From assembly GCF_034140825.1 (NCBI RefSeq), contig NC_089035.1, positions 35,127,501 to 35,191,500 of the forward strand: a stretch of 64,000 nt of DNA, in the 5' to 3' direction. The notes under the pieces are model-generated. The model searched no databases. It was not told the origin of the DNA and saw only the letters and a program-made list of their open reading frames with translations. This DNA comes from Oryza sativa Japonica Group (taxonomy: Eukaryota; Streptophyta; Magnoliopsida; Poales; Poaceae). Positions 1 through 11,973 of this stretch are shown in pieces (position 1 is the first letter of the stretch; every line of letters starts with the position of its first letter). The position numbers and the translations under genes are program-made.

Positions 1-1200
1 GATGTTACCAAATGAGCGCAAATCTTTCTTCATTTAAACACGAAGAGGTTAACCGTGGGTTCAACCGATGAAGCACCCCTTTTAGTTCCAGGGGTCTTTG
101 GTCTATACTTCCATTCCGCAAAATACAAAGTTTTGCTGTAGATTTGTGGATGCATTTTTTTTCTCCTGTTTGAGGTTTTGATGGTTTGGTATTGAATTTA
201 TTTTTTTCTCCTTAGTTTTCCTATCATTTGGCTGTAGTAGCAAGAGGTGTTTTTTCCCTGGCGGTATGGTGTGGTTACAAGCAGATAGAACAATCGATTC
301 TATGATGTAATGTAGATTTCTTCTACTATCTGATGAAACTGATCTTTTAATGTAAAGGAGAGCTGGTGCAGTTGGAAATAGAGACAAAAAATGTTTGCTT
401 TTAATATGTGTACTTGGGCAGCTGGTTTTGCTACTGTGAATAGAAGGTCAAAACATCACAGTTTTGTCATATTTTTACAGCATTCGTTCTGCCTGTTGTC
501 TGCATTACTCGCTGTTGAAATTAAACGAAGACTTGTTTTATCAAGCAGAAGTTGAGGGTGTCCTGCACTTCTGCTTGTGAATTGTGATGTGAAAGAAATT
601 GTGTGGCAACCGTTGGTTGGTCTTTAGGCACTAATTCATTTTCTTTCTTAAGCAGAATTGTTCAGACTTCAGGCAATTGCCTACACAGAATGTACCGGTC
701 CATGTCTGAACCTCAGAGTACGAAAGAGGAGGCGATGTCACGTCGTCGACTCGTCTTCTTCGCGGCCGGCAGCGTGGTCGTGGGCACGCATTACTTGGCC
801 ACCATCGTACGAGCGCCTCCTCGTTTTACATATTTGGTTCAATCAGAAGCCTTTGAGGCTTTGACTGCGCGGCTGGTCCATGCAACACAGCTGGTCGATG
901 TTCCAGGCTCCAAGGCGTCAGCCAGCTTAATAACCCGTAGTACTACCGATCTGACGGTATGTATTGTTCGTGCCACTGGACGCGTTTCTGAGCTGTGCAA
1001 CAGCTGCCGCCGTCATGAGTCACAAACTAACAATTCACAAACTCGCAACAAATACTGATTGGCTGATTTGGCAAGTTCGTCGCAGTTAAAAACCACTGCT
1101 ACGGCAGATTGACAGTAGTAGTACGCAAATTCAGCTGGTCAATGTACTGGGATCATGCAGTACTGAAATCTCACAGTTCATAGGCACCGGTTTCTAATTT
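1..1200. other. Left edge, no secure gene
   Basis: No recognisable gene. A plus-strand open stretch at 603-1058 (151 codons from a non-ATG start) follows a possible splice acceptor near 656. It could be a last exon or 3' UTR of a gene lying left of the window, but I recognise no domain and the predicted residues look non-globular. The first 600 bases are AT-rich and have no coding signal I can support. Confidence 0.35.
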
Positions 1201-1202
1201 AC

Positions 1203-2163
1203 GGGCTGTTTAGGCCATTCCCAAACCAAGACACTAAACATAGTTTCCATAAACTCCACATTATTAGGCCATTCTCAACCCTCCATGTCATCTATTTTCC
1301 ATAGCATTAAATACATTGACACATAAGCAAAAATTCTATATGGCAAAAGAGTTAATGATGAGAGAGGTAAAAATATGAAGAAACCATTTCTCATGCAAGA
1401 AACCATTTCTACACAAGAACCAAGAATAAAATTAAGGGGATAGGTGGATAAAAGGAGAGAGAAGAGAGGGGATTGGATGAGAACTTAATTTGAAGACACC
1501 ATCCATTAAAAACATATTTTCTACGCATGGTGTCTATATGACATGTCAAGTATGGAAACTACTAGATAGTTTCTAGGTTGGGGATGGCCTCAAGAAACTA
1601 GTACTAGACACTACTCTTCTAAAATGCAAATACCAATATTCTATAATTAAATTTAATGCTACTTATCTCACATGATGTCTTGAATGTTGTGTAGAAACTA
1701 TGTCTCATGCAAGACATGGTTTTTTTCTCTTTCCTCATTTATTCACTTGCCACATTATTTTTAATTCTAGGTGGCAGCTTATTTAATGCTATGGACACCA
1801 TCCTAATCATTGGGTTGAGAAGTTTAGTTACCCAAAAAACTTTTCCCAAAAACATCACATCGAATCTTTGGACATATGCATGGAGCATTAAATATAGATA
1901 AAAAGAAAAACTAATTGCACAGTTTGTATGTAAATCGTAAGACGAATCTTTTGAGCATAATTAGTCCATGATTAGCTATAAGTGCTACAGTAACCTACAT
2001 GTGCTAACGACAGATTAATTAGGCTCAAAAGATTCGTCTCGCAGTTTCCAAGTGAGTTATGAAATTAGTTTTTTCATTCCTGTCCGAAAACCCCTTCTGG
2101 CATCCAGTTAAACGTCCGATGTGATACCCAAAAAATTTTATTTCACCAACTAAACAGGCCTTT
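1203..2163. mobile_element. Cluster of MITEs
   Basis: The block starts with a CTGTTTAGGCC-type end near 1203 and closes with CTAAACAGGCC near 2163. Inside, 1266-1592 has its own imperfect inverted ends (AGGCCATTCTCAACC against GGTTGGGGATGGCCT) and looks like a second copy of the same kind of element. The right third (about 1860-2163) carries motifs typical of a common rice MITE, including AGACGAATCTTTTGAGC near 1942 and AGATTCGTCTCGCAG near 2030 as an internal inverted repeat. I cannot set every boundary, and no coding capacity is seen. Confidence 0.5.
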
Positions 2164-2221
2164 GGCCATAGTTTCTATGTCGGTTTCTATTAGTACATGT
2201 TTTTCAAAATGATAAAGTATA

Positions 2222-3351
2222 GGGAAATTTTGCTACAGGACACTCCTTATATGTGGTTTTAGCTTTAGGACACTACCCAAACTCACTTTTGGGAAAAACA
2301 CTCCATAAACGTGGTAATTTGCCTATGGACACCGCGCCGATTAAAATAATAATTTCCGGTTGAAGAGGAGAGAGAAATCGCGTGAAATGTCAAAAATGCC
2401 ATTGGGCCCACATGTCGCTCTCCGCTGGCCGCCGGCCGTGCTCGCGCAGGGGGAGGAGCTGCGCACGAGCGGCGGGCGGCAATGGATTCGAACCTAGGGC
2501 CTTTGGCGAGTTCGGAGAACAATGAGTTATAGTAGAGGCAGGGGAGGAGCTGCGCGCGTCCTCCTCCTCCTCAAACTCGTCACCATCGTCGTCGTCGTCG
2601 TCCGCCACTGCCCCGCTCCGCGGCGCCGGATCCGCGAATCACCTACTCGGCGGCCTGCGTGCTACGCCAGCCATCGCCCCGCTCCACGCCGCCGGCGAAG
2701 ACGGGCGGCAGCCGACGGAGATGAGCTGGATGCGATGGGCGCGGGTGGTGGCGGGCGGGGGAGGAGCTACGCGCGTCCTCTTCCTCCTCGAACTCGTCAC
2801 CATCGTCGTCGGCGGCGGTGTCGTGATTCGGCGATTGGGATGAGAGAAAGGCGGTGGCGGTGGCGATGAGTGGCTCGGCGTCGGCGCTGGGGATGCGGTG
2901 CGGGAGCTACGACTTGCTCGCGTCGGCCGGCGGCGGGAGGAAGGGTGGGGGCAGGGGGTGAGGGTTGCGAGGCGGCAGGGAAAAGGAGCGGCTGCAGCTG
3001 CTCCACCGCGCGCTGCGGTTGGTGGGCCACCGGAGGGCCGGGGTGCTTCTGCTGCTCGCTGTTGCCTCTGTCGCTGTCTACGCGTGCACGGTCGGCGACC
3101 GGCGGGGAGCGACATGTGGGCAGGAAGAGGAGAAGATAGATGGGAGATAGAGCTGACATGTGGACCCAAGGGCATTTTTGACATTTCACACGATTTCTCT
3201 CTCCTCTTCAATCGGAAATTATTATTTTAATCGGCGCGGTGTCCACTGGCAAATTACCACGTTTATGGAGTGTTTTCCCCCCAAAAGTGAGTTTGGGCAG
3301 TGTCTTAGGGCTAAAACCACATATAAGGAGTGTCCTGTAGCAAAATTTGCC
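2222..3351. mobile_element. Mutator-like element, Pack-MULE type
   Basis: Terminal inverted repeats of roughly 190-230 bp start GGGAAATTTTGCTACAGG on the left and GGCAAATTTTGCTACAGG on the right (reverse strand). They are flanked by 9-bp duplications TAAAGTATA (2213-2221) and TAAAATATA (3352-3360), differing at one base. A 9-bp duplication with long inverted repeats is the signature of Mutator-like elements. The core (about 2410-3120) is very GC-rich, like rice gene 5' ends, and holds no transposase. That pattern fits a Pack-MULE carrying gene fragments, but I cannot name a parent gene. The core contains an internal duplication with copies near 2538 and 2757. Confidence 0.8.
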
Positions 3352-3360
3352 TAAAATATA

Positions 3361-3598
3361 CTACCTCCGTCCCAAAATAAGTGCAGCCGTAGATATCCGC
3401 GTCCAACGTTGGACGGTCCGTCATATTTAAAAATTTTTATGAGAAAACTAAAAAAAATTAGTCACACAAAGTACTATTCATGTTTTATCATCCATAATAA
3501 CAATAAAAATACTAATCATAAAAAAATTTAAATTAGATGAACGGTTAAACGTTGAAAATGAATAATGCAAAACTGCACTTATTTTGGAACAGATGGAG
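3361..3598. mobile_element. Stowaway MITE
   Basis: The ends are CTACCTCCGTCCCAAAATAA and its inverted counterpart TTATTTTGGAACAGATGGAG, flanked by TA on both sides (3359-3360 and 3599-3600). It has the usual length (238 bp) and an AT-rich core. It sits at the last TA of the right-hand target duplication of the neighbouring Mutator-like element, so it probably inserted after that element. It lies about 400 bp upstream of the next gene's TATA box. Confidence 0.9.
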
Positions 3599-3983
3599 TA
3601 TGTATTATGCCAAACCTTTCTATATAAAAGTTATTCTACGATATCAAATAAATCAAATTTGTTAAGTTATAGTAATAAATAAAACTTAATTAATTATTTT
3701 AATGGTTTTCTCGTTTTGCCACCGTGTATTCTACTCAACTCTCTACTGCTGTGATCTGAACACGCTTCGCCCGCGTTTGCAGATCGATTTCGTTTTACTC
3801 CTTTCCCACAGTGACAACCAGACGACAGGGTTTTTTTTCCATAAACCCCGTCTCCCGCACACGGTTCCAACTTCCAACCCCCGTTTCCTTCCCCGGGAAG
3901 CGACGCACCCGCACGCCCGAGGCGGGCCCCACCTGTCAGCGACCCCGCGAGATCCGCGTGCAGGGCCCCACCTCCGCGTCTCC

Positions 3984-3990
3984 TATATAA
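3984..3990 (+). promoter_or_regulatory. TATA box of the LEA_2 gene
   Basis: TATATAA follows a C-rich stretch and lies about 180 bp before a good splice donor at 4170/4171. Transcription should start near 4015. Confidence 0.65.
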
Positions 3991-4170
3991 TCCCCTCCGC
4001 CTCCAAACTCTACCGCCTCTCTCTCTCTCCGGCGTCTGTCCTGACCACCTCGCACGTCCGCCGTCTCCTCCTTCCTCTCTTCGCAATCACAATCCTGAAG
4101 AAATTCCGGAACACATCGAGATCGATCGAGGAGAGAACGACGAGCGGTCTCGTCCAGCAAGCTGTGCAAG

Positions 4171-4834
4171 GTTTGGCTTTAATTTTTTTTCGTTTTTTTT
4201 GGTCTCTACCCGCTTCTGATTTTTCTGATCTGATTTGGCGCCGTTTTTTGAACTTTGGGAATGTGGTTATGTACTGCATATGTATATATTGGTTTCTCTT
4301 GATCAAAGCTCGTGTTTTTGGAATGTTGGGTAAAGGTTTTTGTCCAGAGCTAGAGCATAGAGAGTGTTTTGCTTGCACACTGTATATATGCATGGCCTTA
4401 AATTGCAGTCGATCGATGGCTTGCATCAACAGTCATTTTGAGCAAAAAAACTGCAGGAACTGAAATGGTCAATCTGGAAGTACAACTATACAGAAATGCA
4501 CATAATTCACAGATTCGGCCTTCGCAAAATTCAATACTCTTATATTGCTGCGTTTTATTGGTGGAAAGAACATAGACAGTTTGCTTTTTTTTTTTAAAAA
4601 AAAGGAGAGCTTTAAATTAAATCAATAGTTCTGGTTTAGATTTTTTAGGTGAAAACTCTTCGTTGATATTCCTAAATGGTACTGGTACAGTATTACATCG
4701 ACGGCCTAAATTTGATTTGCACTGACACCCATCGCATCGACACCGTTCGATATGAATCGATCACTTTAGTATTTTTTTAACAAAATTTAATTTATGACTA
4801 ATTGAGCTTATGCATGCATGCATAAAACGCGCAG
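4171..4834 (+). other. Intron in the 5' UTR of the LEA_2 gene
   Basis: The donor is AAG/GTTTGG and the acceptor GCGCAG/ATTGATT. The intron is T-rich, as plant introns are, and separates a pyrimidine-rich leader exon (from about 4015) from the coding exon. Leader introns like this often raise expression in grasses; that role is inferred here. Confidence 0.6.
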
Positions 4835-4867
4835 ATTGATTCGGACGCCCGCCTCGAGGAGCAGCCG

Positions 4868-5806
4868 ATGGTGCCGCACGGCCGCGTCCACCCGGCGGCG
4901 GCGGCGAGCAGCTCCGACTTCTCCGGCGAGATGAACCAGTCCGCCGCCTCCTCCGACCCCTCCTCCAGCCCGCCCTACAGCTTCCACTTCGAGAAGCCCC
5001 TCCCGCCGACGGCGGCGGCGCCGCCGCCCGCCGACGCGCGGCGGTACCAGCAGCTGCTGCCGGCGCCGCAGCCCGGCACGTACGTGGTGCAGATGCCCAA
5101 GGACAAGGTGTTCCGCGTCCCGCCGCCGGAGAACGCGCGCCTCTTCCAGCACTACACCCGCCGCGCCAGGCGCCGCGCCCGCTGCTCCTGCGCCCGCGTC
5201 TGCTCGTGGCTCCTCCTCGCGCTCGTCCTCCTCGCCGCCGCGCTCGCGGCCTCCGCCGCCGTCGTCTACCTCGTGTTCAAGCCCAGGCAGCCGGACTACA
5301 CGCTCCTGTCCCTCGCCGTGTCCGGCCTCGGCGGCATCCTCGGCAACGCCTCCTCCACCGCTGCCCCTGCCCCCGTCTCGTTCTCGCCGGAGTTCGACGC
5401 CACCGTGCGCGCGGACAACCCGAACGGCAAGATCGGCGTGCACTACGAGGGCGGCGGGAGCCACGTCGCCGTGTCGTACGGCGGCGTGAGGCTCGCCGAC
5501 GGCGCGTGGCCGGCGTTCTACCAGGGCCCCCGCAACGTGACGGTGCTGGTGGCGACGGCGAAGGGGTTGGGGATACGGTTCTCGGAGCGCCTGCTCGGCG
5601 ACATCGCGGCGGCGGGGCGGCTCCGGTCGGTGCCGTTCGACGTGGACGTCAAGGTGCCCGTGCGCCTGCAGGTCGGCGGCGTGAGGACGTGGGCCGTGCC
5701 GGTGAGGGTGCGGTGCGCGGTGGTCGTGGACAGGCTCGCCGCCGACGCCAAGGTGGTGTCCAAGTCGTGCCGCGTGAAGGCGCGGTTCCTCTTCTGGAAG
5801 GACTGA
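4868..5806 (+). CDS. NDR1/HIN1-like LEA_2 membrane protein
   Basis: This predicts a 312-residue protein of the NHL (NDR1/HIN1-like) family, a plant group of plasma-membrane or membrane-associated proteins, several of which act in immunity or abiotic stress. Residues 1-95 are low-complexity, rich in Ala, Pro and Ser. An Arg/Cys-rich basic stretch (98-110) precedes one transmembrane helix at about 111-137, followed by YLVFKPRQPDYTL, the typical junction into the LEA_2 beta-sandwich (about 165-290). The basic residues before the helix suggest a short cytosolic tail and an outside-facing LEA_2 domain. The coding exon is intact and very GC-rich. The start chosen is the first ATG after the leader intron; an in-frame Met at residue 22 is an alternative. 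The exact subfamily (NHL13-like or other) is not certain. Confidence 0.9.
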   Translation: MVPHGRVHPAAAASSSDFSGEMNQSAASSDPSSSPPYSFHFEKPLPPTAAAPPPADARRYQQLLPAPQPGTYVVQMPKDKVFRVPPPENARLFQHYTRRARRRARCSCARVCSWLLLALVLLAAALAASAAVVYLVFKPRQPDYTLLSLAVSGLGGILGNASSTAAPAPVSFSPEFDATVRADNPNGKIGVHYEGGGSHVAVSYGGVRLADGAWPAFYQGPRNVTVLVATAKGLGIRFSERLLGDIAAAGRLRSVPFDVDVKVPVRLQVGGVRTWAVPVRVRCAVVVDRLAADAKVVSKSCRVKARFLFWKD

Positions 5807-5899
5807 TGAGGAAGCAAGAACAGTGGAGTAATCGGTTGATTAAATTAGGAGAAGAAGAACATGCAGTTTTTTGGCACCAATGGATTCTTGCTGTGCTTT

Positions 5900-8530
5900 T
5901 TCAATGATGTTTTACTGTAATCATCATCTGTTCGTGGGTTTGATAGAGTAATGTTGATCATCCTAATGCCAAAATCGTGTTGTAGTTGTGATGTTCATGA
6001 GTTGCACCTATGTGTTCTTTACAAATGAGAAGAAAAAAGTTTTTGGCACTTGTTGTGTTCTTCTAGTACATGAACAGTGCTACCTAAAGCAGATTGTATA
6101 GAGTTTATATTTCAACTTCGAAGGTGGTTTTTTTGTACCTCGAGGATACGTGCCTTCTCTTTTTGCGCATGTTGTTCAAAGATAACTCACCGGTTGAATG
6201 TGAGTGGATTTGTATGTGTGCTAATGTGTAGTTTTCCTGTGCATTTCTCACATATGAAATGCGTGAGTTGGTTGTGTATGCCTAATGCCTTTGCCTGAAC
6301 ACAATCAGGAATGTCGCGTGAACTTGGATGATCCAATATTTTTCTCTGGCATTGCTTCCCATTTAGGACATTCACAATATAGTGTTAAAGTAAGTAGTAA
6401 GCACTAAATATATACTACTTGTTACCAGGTAACAAATATTATGAGAGCAGCAAATATTTACTAACAGTTTACAGTCTTATAATCTTATTGTTGGTAGCAA
6501 GAAAATAAAATATGTTATGACGGGTTTCATCTCACTTTTTTAATCACACCAAGACTTTTGATAGGTTGGTTGAAGATGGATCCCACCTTATTTTCCCATC
6601 TCTTGCATACTCACATAGTCACATTACGTGGTCTTTCTGCTAGTTACTTTAACTGATAAGAGGCTCACGCTTATTACCTGCTTTGGCAATAAACACTGCT
6701 ACTACATTAGCAGTACTGTACACAATCCCATTGATTGCTGATGCCCTTTATAACCATGAAGGCTCACACAGATTCTTGACAAAAAAAAAAAAACTGAACA
6801 TTCAGCAATCAGAACTGTAACAACGCGTATGCTCCTTCCAGCGTACATAAACTCAAGATTTATGGTTGAAACTGAATAGGATCAGATTGGCAATGGAACA
6901 CAAACACTACTGAATGATCTCACAAGTATAGACCTGAGCACTGCAACATGCCGTGAATTGCTGAAAAACTCAGATGTGTGCTGCTGCAGGTTAACTCTTG
7001 CAACACTGAATGATCGAATATTCAGAACCATTTCCGTCTGTGATGTCAGACTATCAGAAGAGGTAATCATTGAGACCACGGTTTTCTAGTGTCTTTTTTC
7101 GCCTACTGGTTAATTAGTTGTTGTAATCTCCGCACAGCTAGTGGTAGTGTCTTCCACGTCCTGGCCGGCTGATCATCCCGACCATACCAGAGAAAATGTC
7201 GGCATCTCTTCCTTAATCTGTACCTCTTATATTATCTCTTTTTTTTTTGTCAGATTTGTTCTCAAGACATTAGTGCGGCTCCATGAAGAATTGTCCAGCC
7301 TTATCATTTTGTGCAATGGCCCGAAGAAAAATCTCTGTGATATTGAGATGTGGTCCTGGGAATATTTGCCGAGAAATCTGCTAGTTAGGATGCAAATCAC
7401 AAATCAGTTGACTTGTCAAGATGGCAGGACCTTCGTACTTGTCCTAATTAAAATTCGTGTCATCAATTCTGTGAAACAGGTTGAATTTTTATCCGAACTG
7501 TAAGAGTGAAATTGTCACGTCAGAGTCTCACAACAGGGAAACTTTGATTCCTCTACAAGAACTGCCATAATAGAGGTCTGGAGATCTCTCTCGGGGGAAG
7601 AAGAAAAAGGAAAAACAAAAATCATTCTCAGCAGAAGACAATGATCCCTGATGTGTACACTTCGTGTATGGAAATTTTCCTGCCTGCAATACTAATAATT
7701 ACTAGAATACTCTCCATTAGTTACTGAGAAGACGACCACTTCATTGTCATGAGTCATGACACCTATGAGACGACAACATCTCGACATGCATGCCACACTG
7801 CAGTACTACTACTACATGTCATGGAAATTGCATTATTGCTGCAAATCAACCAATGATCGAATGTATCAATTCAGATAAGGTTTTATCTATGATTGATTCT
7901 GTTTCTGCACGTTTGAATTTTAGTGTATAGATTAGCAGGCAAGAGCTTGGACGGGAAATGCAGGTGACGTGGTGTGCGTGCGAGACTACTAGACTGAGTT
8001 AAGCAGCTGTGGTTCAGTAGTGCCCATGTAAGCTCATTGTATTTTTAAAACTTTTGCCAGCATATCCACAGTATCTGAAATTCTGAATGGTACAGAGACA
8101 CCTGAAATACTCGGTAGTATACATGACGTCTAAAAAGATTGAAAGGAGCAGCTCTGCAAGTTGTGTATTTTTAAAGAAAAGGGTTGGTGTTTCGTTCCTT
8201 TCTTCCATGAGATAGTATAGCATAGCAGACACATGCTTTCCAGGATGAATTGTTTTTTTTTGGATTGGATGTTGCGGTTAGCCTAACTCACTGGCTCACA
8301 GTAGAATACTACTACTACTAGTTCTAATCAGATAGTGTCTGAGGTCTCCGATCTAGCCAACGCACTGGCATGTCACAGAAATCTGTTTCTGAATCATTGA
8401 TAGCCTGAAACCCTGAACTGTGCAGACACTGCAACCTAAACAATGACAAATTGATTTTCGCACTATGATTCGATTCATACTCAGTCAACTAGATACATGT
8501 AACAGTAGAGTCTTCCATACTAATTAAGTA
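5900..8530. other. Intergenic, no gene recognised
   Basis: The first 150 bases are the 3' UTR of the LEA_2 gene. From about 6365 to 6720 the sequence begins TTAGGACATTCACAATA and has MITE-like composition, but I could not prove its ends. Short open frames at 6882-7079 (-) and 7141-7503 (+) have no recognisable domain and are probably chance. Nothing else stands out. Confidence 0.5.
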
Positions 8531-8763
8531 CTACCTCTGTTTTTTAATAAATGACGCCGTTAACTTTTTTTCACATATTTGACCATTCGTCTTATTCAAA
8601 AAATTTACGTAATTATAATTTATTTTGTTATAATTTGTTTTATCACTCATAGTATTTTAAGTGTGATTTATATCTTTTACATTTGCATAAAATTTTGAAT
8701 AATACGAATGGTCAAACATGTGAGAAAAAGTCAACGGCGTCATCTATTAAAAAATGAAGGGAG
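8531..8763. mobile_element. Stowaway MITE
   Basis: The left end CTACCTCTGTTTTTTAATAA follows TA (8529-8530). The right end ATTAAAAAATGAAGGGAG is its inverted counterpart; the right TA is now TT. Internal inverted motifs (GACGCCGTTAAC near 8552, GTCAACGGCGTC near 8730) are the same as in the copies at 27368 and 44011, so the three belong to one subfamily. Confidence 0.85.
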
Positions 8764-9615
8764 TTGGAGTATCTCGATCCAGAAGCATGTGGTGCTAAAA
8801 AACAGACAAAGATACTGCATAACGATCGACGCCATGATCGCGACGACCCATATGCATTTGCTTCCCAAAACGAAGAAAAGAAAAGATTCAGAAAAGAGTA
8901 GAGGTGCAGCAATGAGCAAAAGATTCAGACAACACAACTGTACTCACCTTTTCTCATATACTACAAATGTACAGACTACAGACAGAAAAAGCTTCACTTT
9001 CAGGGCGGGATATAATGGAACAAAATCAAGGGCCGCCGAAGAAAAAGAAGAGAAAAAAACACATCACTTTTCGGCGCCGCCTGTGTGTTGTTTCTGAAAG
9101 CAACGACGTCAAAGCTCAAGCCTGGCTCCACGAAACAATCCCGGCTTTTTAATATCATCATCATGTCCCTTATGTTCTTCACTATTCTAAACGATGTCGG
9201 CCTCACGCCCTCACGTGGAGTAGTTGTGGTTGGATAAGCGTCCGCAGTGGCGCCAGTACTATCCATTGCGTGCGTGTGTGGCGTGAGATTGACGAGTAGA
9301 GAGTCTCTTAACCAATCATTTAATCTCGCTGTAGACAACCGTCGTCCTAAGATTCCCAGAGGCTAATAATCACTTAATCAGTAGTACAATCACAAACCCA
9401 ACCTGCCATCGGCGGCGGCGGCAGCAGCATGTGCAGCCGGCGAGCGAGGAGAGTACACACGGCTGAGCGAGCGAGTGACGCGTTAGGGGCAGGGTCGTTT
9501 TCCGCAATAATGCGCAGCAGGGTCGCGGCCCGCCGGCGGACCGATCAATCAATCACTCGATCGCTCGTACTCGCCGTCGTAATGCCGGCCTCGTCATCGT
9601 CGTTGTATCGGCTAA
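8764..9615. other. Intergenic, no gene recognised
   Basis: Short open frames on both strands have no domain and overlap each other. No promoter or repeat is obvious. Confidence 0.5.
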
Positions 9616-10009
9616 GAGCATCCGAGTAGCTCATCTAAATTTCATCCTCCATACTCCTATTTAGATAGCCATATAAAAAGATTCTCACCCTATATAACTT
9701 TTCACTCTAACAGATCATCCATATTACATCCTACATATACCAACATCCTATATTTTACTAATATTTTTCAACTACCACACATTTTTACTCCTATTCCTCC
9801 CACCTTTCTCCACTTAAAAAAATCTTGGGAAGTGGGTAGTTGAGGATGGAGTGAGGAGAGAGAACCTCCATATTTGGCTTAGGAAGGGCTAGGTTTGGAG
9901 GACCTCAAAAAATGGAGTATGTGATAGAGACTCTACTGGAGCACTGTTTTTCTCTTCCATACTCCAAATATCAGATGGATGACTAGATAGAGGAGCTGCT
10001 GGGATGCTA
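9616..10009. mobile_element. Tourist-like MITE
   Basis: Imperfect inverted ends GAGCATCCGAGTAGCTC and GAGCTGCTGGGATGCTA are flanked by TAA on both sides (9613-9615 and 10010-10012). The 3-bp TAA duplication points to the PIF/Harbinger (Tourist) class. The length is 394 bp and there is no coding capacity. Confidence 0.75.
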
Positions 10010-10690
10010 TAAGACCGTGTCATATCATATGCCGGGTACTGCGCGGCGCACGCGGGTTGTGATCGATCCAACTGGGCAACTGGCCGCTCCGTCGTCACGG
10101 TGTTCACTGTGCAGGAAAAATGCACCAACCAAGGCAGGCAGGCACGCACCGGGTGAGTGGTTGTCCCCAGCTACAGTGGAATTGACAGGCAAAGGTCGCA
10201 CGGAGACGGAGGAATGGGGGGGATTCTGGTCCCATATGTGTGCGGTGCGTGCGGGCCGGGACGGACGGGCGGAAAGCGAGGCTTCGCCATCCGAGGCTCC
10301 GAAGCGACAAAAAGCCGTCACGACGCGCCACAATCCCCGGCTTCCACCGTGGCGGTGTGGCGACACGGGGGGTGGGGGTGATGCTACGGCCTTGACGTGC
10401 GCGTGTGTTGGGGGTGGTGGTTCACTTGCCCCTGCCACTGTCCGTTGATCTTGTGGCTCTCGTGGCACGGGGCTATGGGAGCACGGCCACCGACTCGTAA
10501 TCATCCACAGAGTGGACCTGAACCGAACCACTAAGTAGTAGTACGTGTGAGGGTGAGTAAGGTATTCGTTTCTGTGCACGCACGGTATGCTTGGTGAAAT
10601 GGACGCATGGTGGAAAAGCTTATATAAAAACTAAAAAAACATCGATGCGCACGTCGTCGTAAGATGATCCAAACTCCAAAGGCTTCATTA
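10010..10690. other. Intergenic, GC-rich, no gene recognised
   Basis: Overlapping open frames on both strands arise from high GC content (10150-10450). None has a recognisable domain or splice structure. Confidence 0.45.
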
Positions 10691-10984
10691 GGCTATCTCT
10701 AACAATAAAACCCAAAATACAAGACCCATTTCACATTTACATAGCGCTACAGTCAAGTCAAATAGTTCAATATCTATTTTTGGTCTTCTCTAATAATAAA
10801 ACCTAAAAAAGAACTCTTACTGCAAATAGCTCTTCAGGAGAGAGGATACTCAAATTTAGGTTATGCCTCTTATAGCACGCAAAATGGGTCTTCCGTATAG
10901 GTACTCTGTTGGAGACTGAAATAGTACTATCGGAGACCTATTTTGAGTTTAGGTGTCCTTATGGGTCACTTGTTAGAGACAGTC
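10691..10984. mobile_element. Tourist-like MITE
   Basis: The ends GGCTATCTCTAACA and TGTTAGAGACAGTC are inverted repeats flanked by TTA (10688-10690 and 10985-10987). The element is 294 bp long. The TTA duplication and the CTCTAACA ends fit the PIF/Harbinger MITE class. It lies about 270 bp upstream of the F-box gene's TATA box. Confidence 0.8.
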
Positions 10985-11256
10985 TTACTGCGTTTTTTTT
11001 TCTCCAAGCGTTATTGTAACCACAAGTTGTGCCAAACAAAAATGAAATTAAAATTGGCCACACACACAAAAAAGGAACAACCAGAAGAGTAACCAATCCG
11101 AGACTTGCCGACCAGCCGGCGTGCAAAGCCGCCCAAAACGCACGCGCAAGTCGCGGACCGGGTCGCTGCTCGGTGGGGCCCACCTCTCGAGCCTATCCCT
11201 CCCCGAGACGCCGTTACCGAGTCCGGGAGACGGCCGTTACCTCCGTGGGAAGGGCG

Positions 11257-11263
11257 TATATTA
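11257..11263 (+). promoter_or_regulatory. TATA box of the F-box gene
   Basis: TATATTA stands in a GC-rich promoter. A transcript start near 11290 would give a leader exon ending at 11589. Confidence 0.55.
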
Positions 11264-11589
11264 AAGCGGCGTCGAGCTGAGCTGCTGGTGGAGTGGTGGT
11301 AGCGGCACGCTTCTCGCTACGCTATAGAAACCGCCTCTCGAGTAGTCGAGTCTCGAAGCACAAATTCCCCTCGAGCCGAGACGCCTCCTTGCTCCCCTCT
11401 AAACCCTCCCCCTCGCGCGGATTCGCTTCCCCGTGTCTCCCAGAGGGGAGTTGGTGGTGTTCCTGGAGCTTCTTGGGGGTGGTTTTTCCAAGCTGCGGCG
11501 GGCTCGCCGGAGTTGGATCCGGCGGAAGAGAGGATTTCTGGGAAGGGTGCCGCGAAGCTGCTCGACGGCAGGCTCGTGGTGGCCTTGAG

Positions 11590-11830
11590 GTACTTTCTTG
11601 GATTACTTTGGTTTTTTTATGCTGTGGAGCTGTAATCCCTGTTGCAGTTGAGCTCTTCTGGTCGCCCAGAAGCATTATTATTATCAATTTTAAGCATTTG
11701 GTATGGGGAATTGTCTGTTCAGCACGTTGGCTGCCATCGATTTTGTGTGATTCATGTTGATTTATTCAGTTCATCATGGTAATTCCCTGCGGAATTTTGT
11801 GTCCGTACCTTACTGTTGCGTTTGTTTCAG
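11590..11830 (+). other. Intron in the 5' UTR of the F-box gene
   Basis: The donor is TTGAG/GTACTT and the acceptor TTTCAG/GAAATC. The body is T-rich, against a GC-rich leader exon. It separates the leader from the single coding exon. Confidence 0.65.
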
Positions 11831-11973
11831 GAAATCGCTTCAATTTCGAACGGGCTGTTCAGTTGGCTGGACGATTCATTTCAAGAGCAGAAGTGTTTAC
11901 ACCAAGCCGTAGCAGAAGAGGGAATCCTTGATTTGTCGTGGGAATAAAGAGGTGCTCACCTTTGAGTTGGACA

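Noticed and set aside
2390-3230. Multiple open frames inside the Mutator-like element
   Set aside because: Overlapping on both strands with no domain; more likely a product of captured GC-rich sequence than functional genes.
4808-5464. 218-codon open frame antisense to the LEA_2 gene, and 5206-5907 in another frame
   Set aside because: Low-complexity Arg/Ala/Gly shadows caused by the high GC content of the real coding exon.
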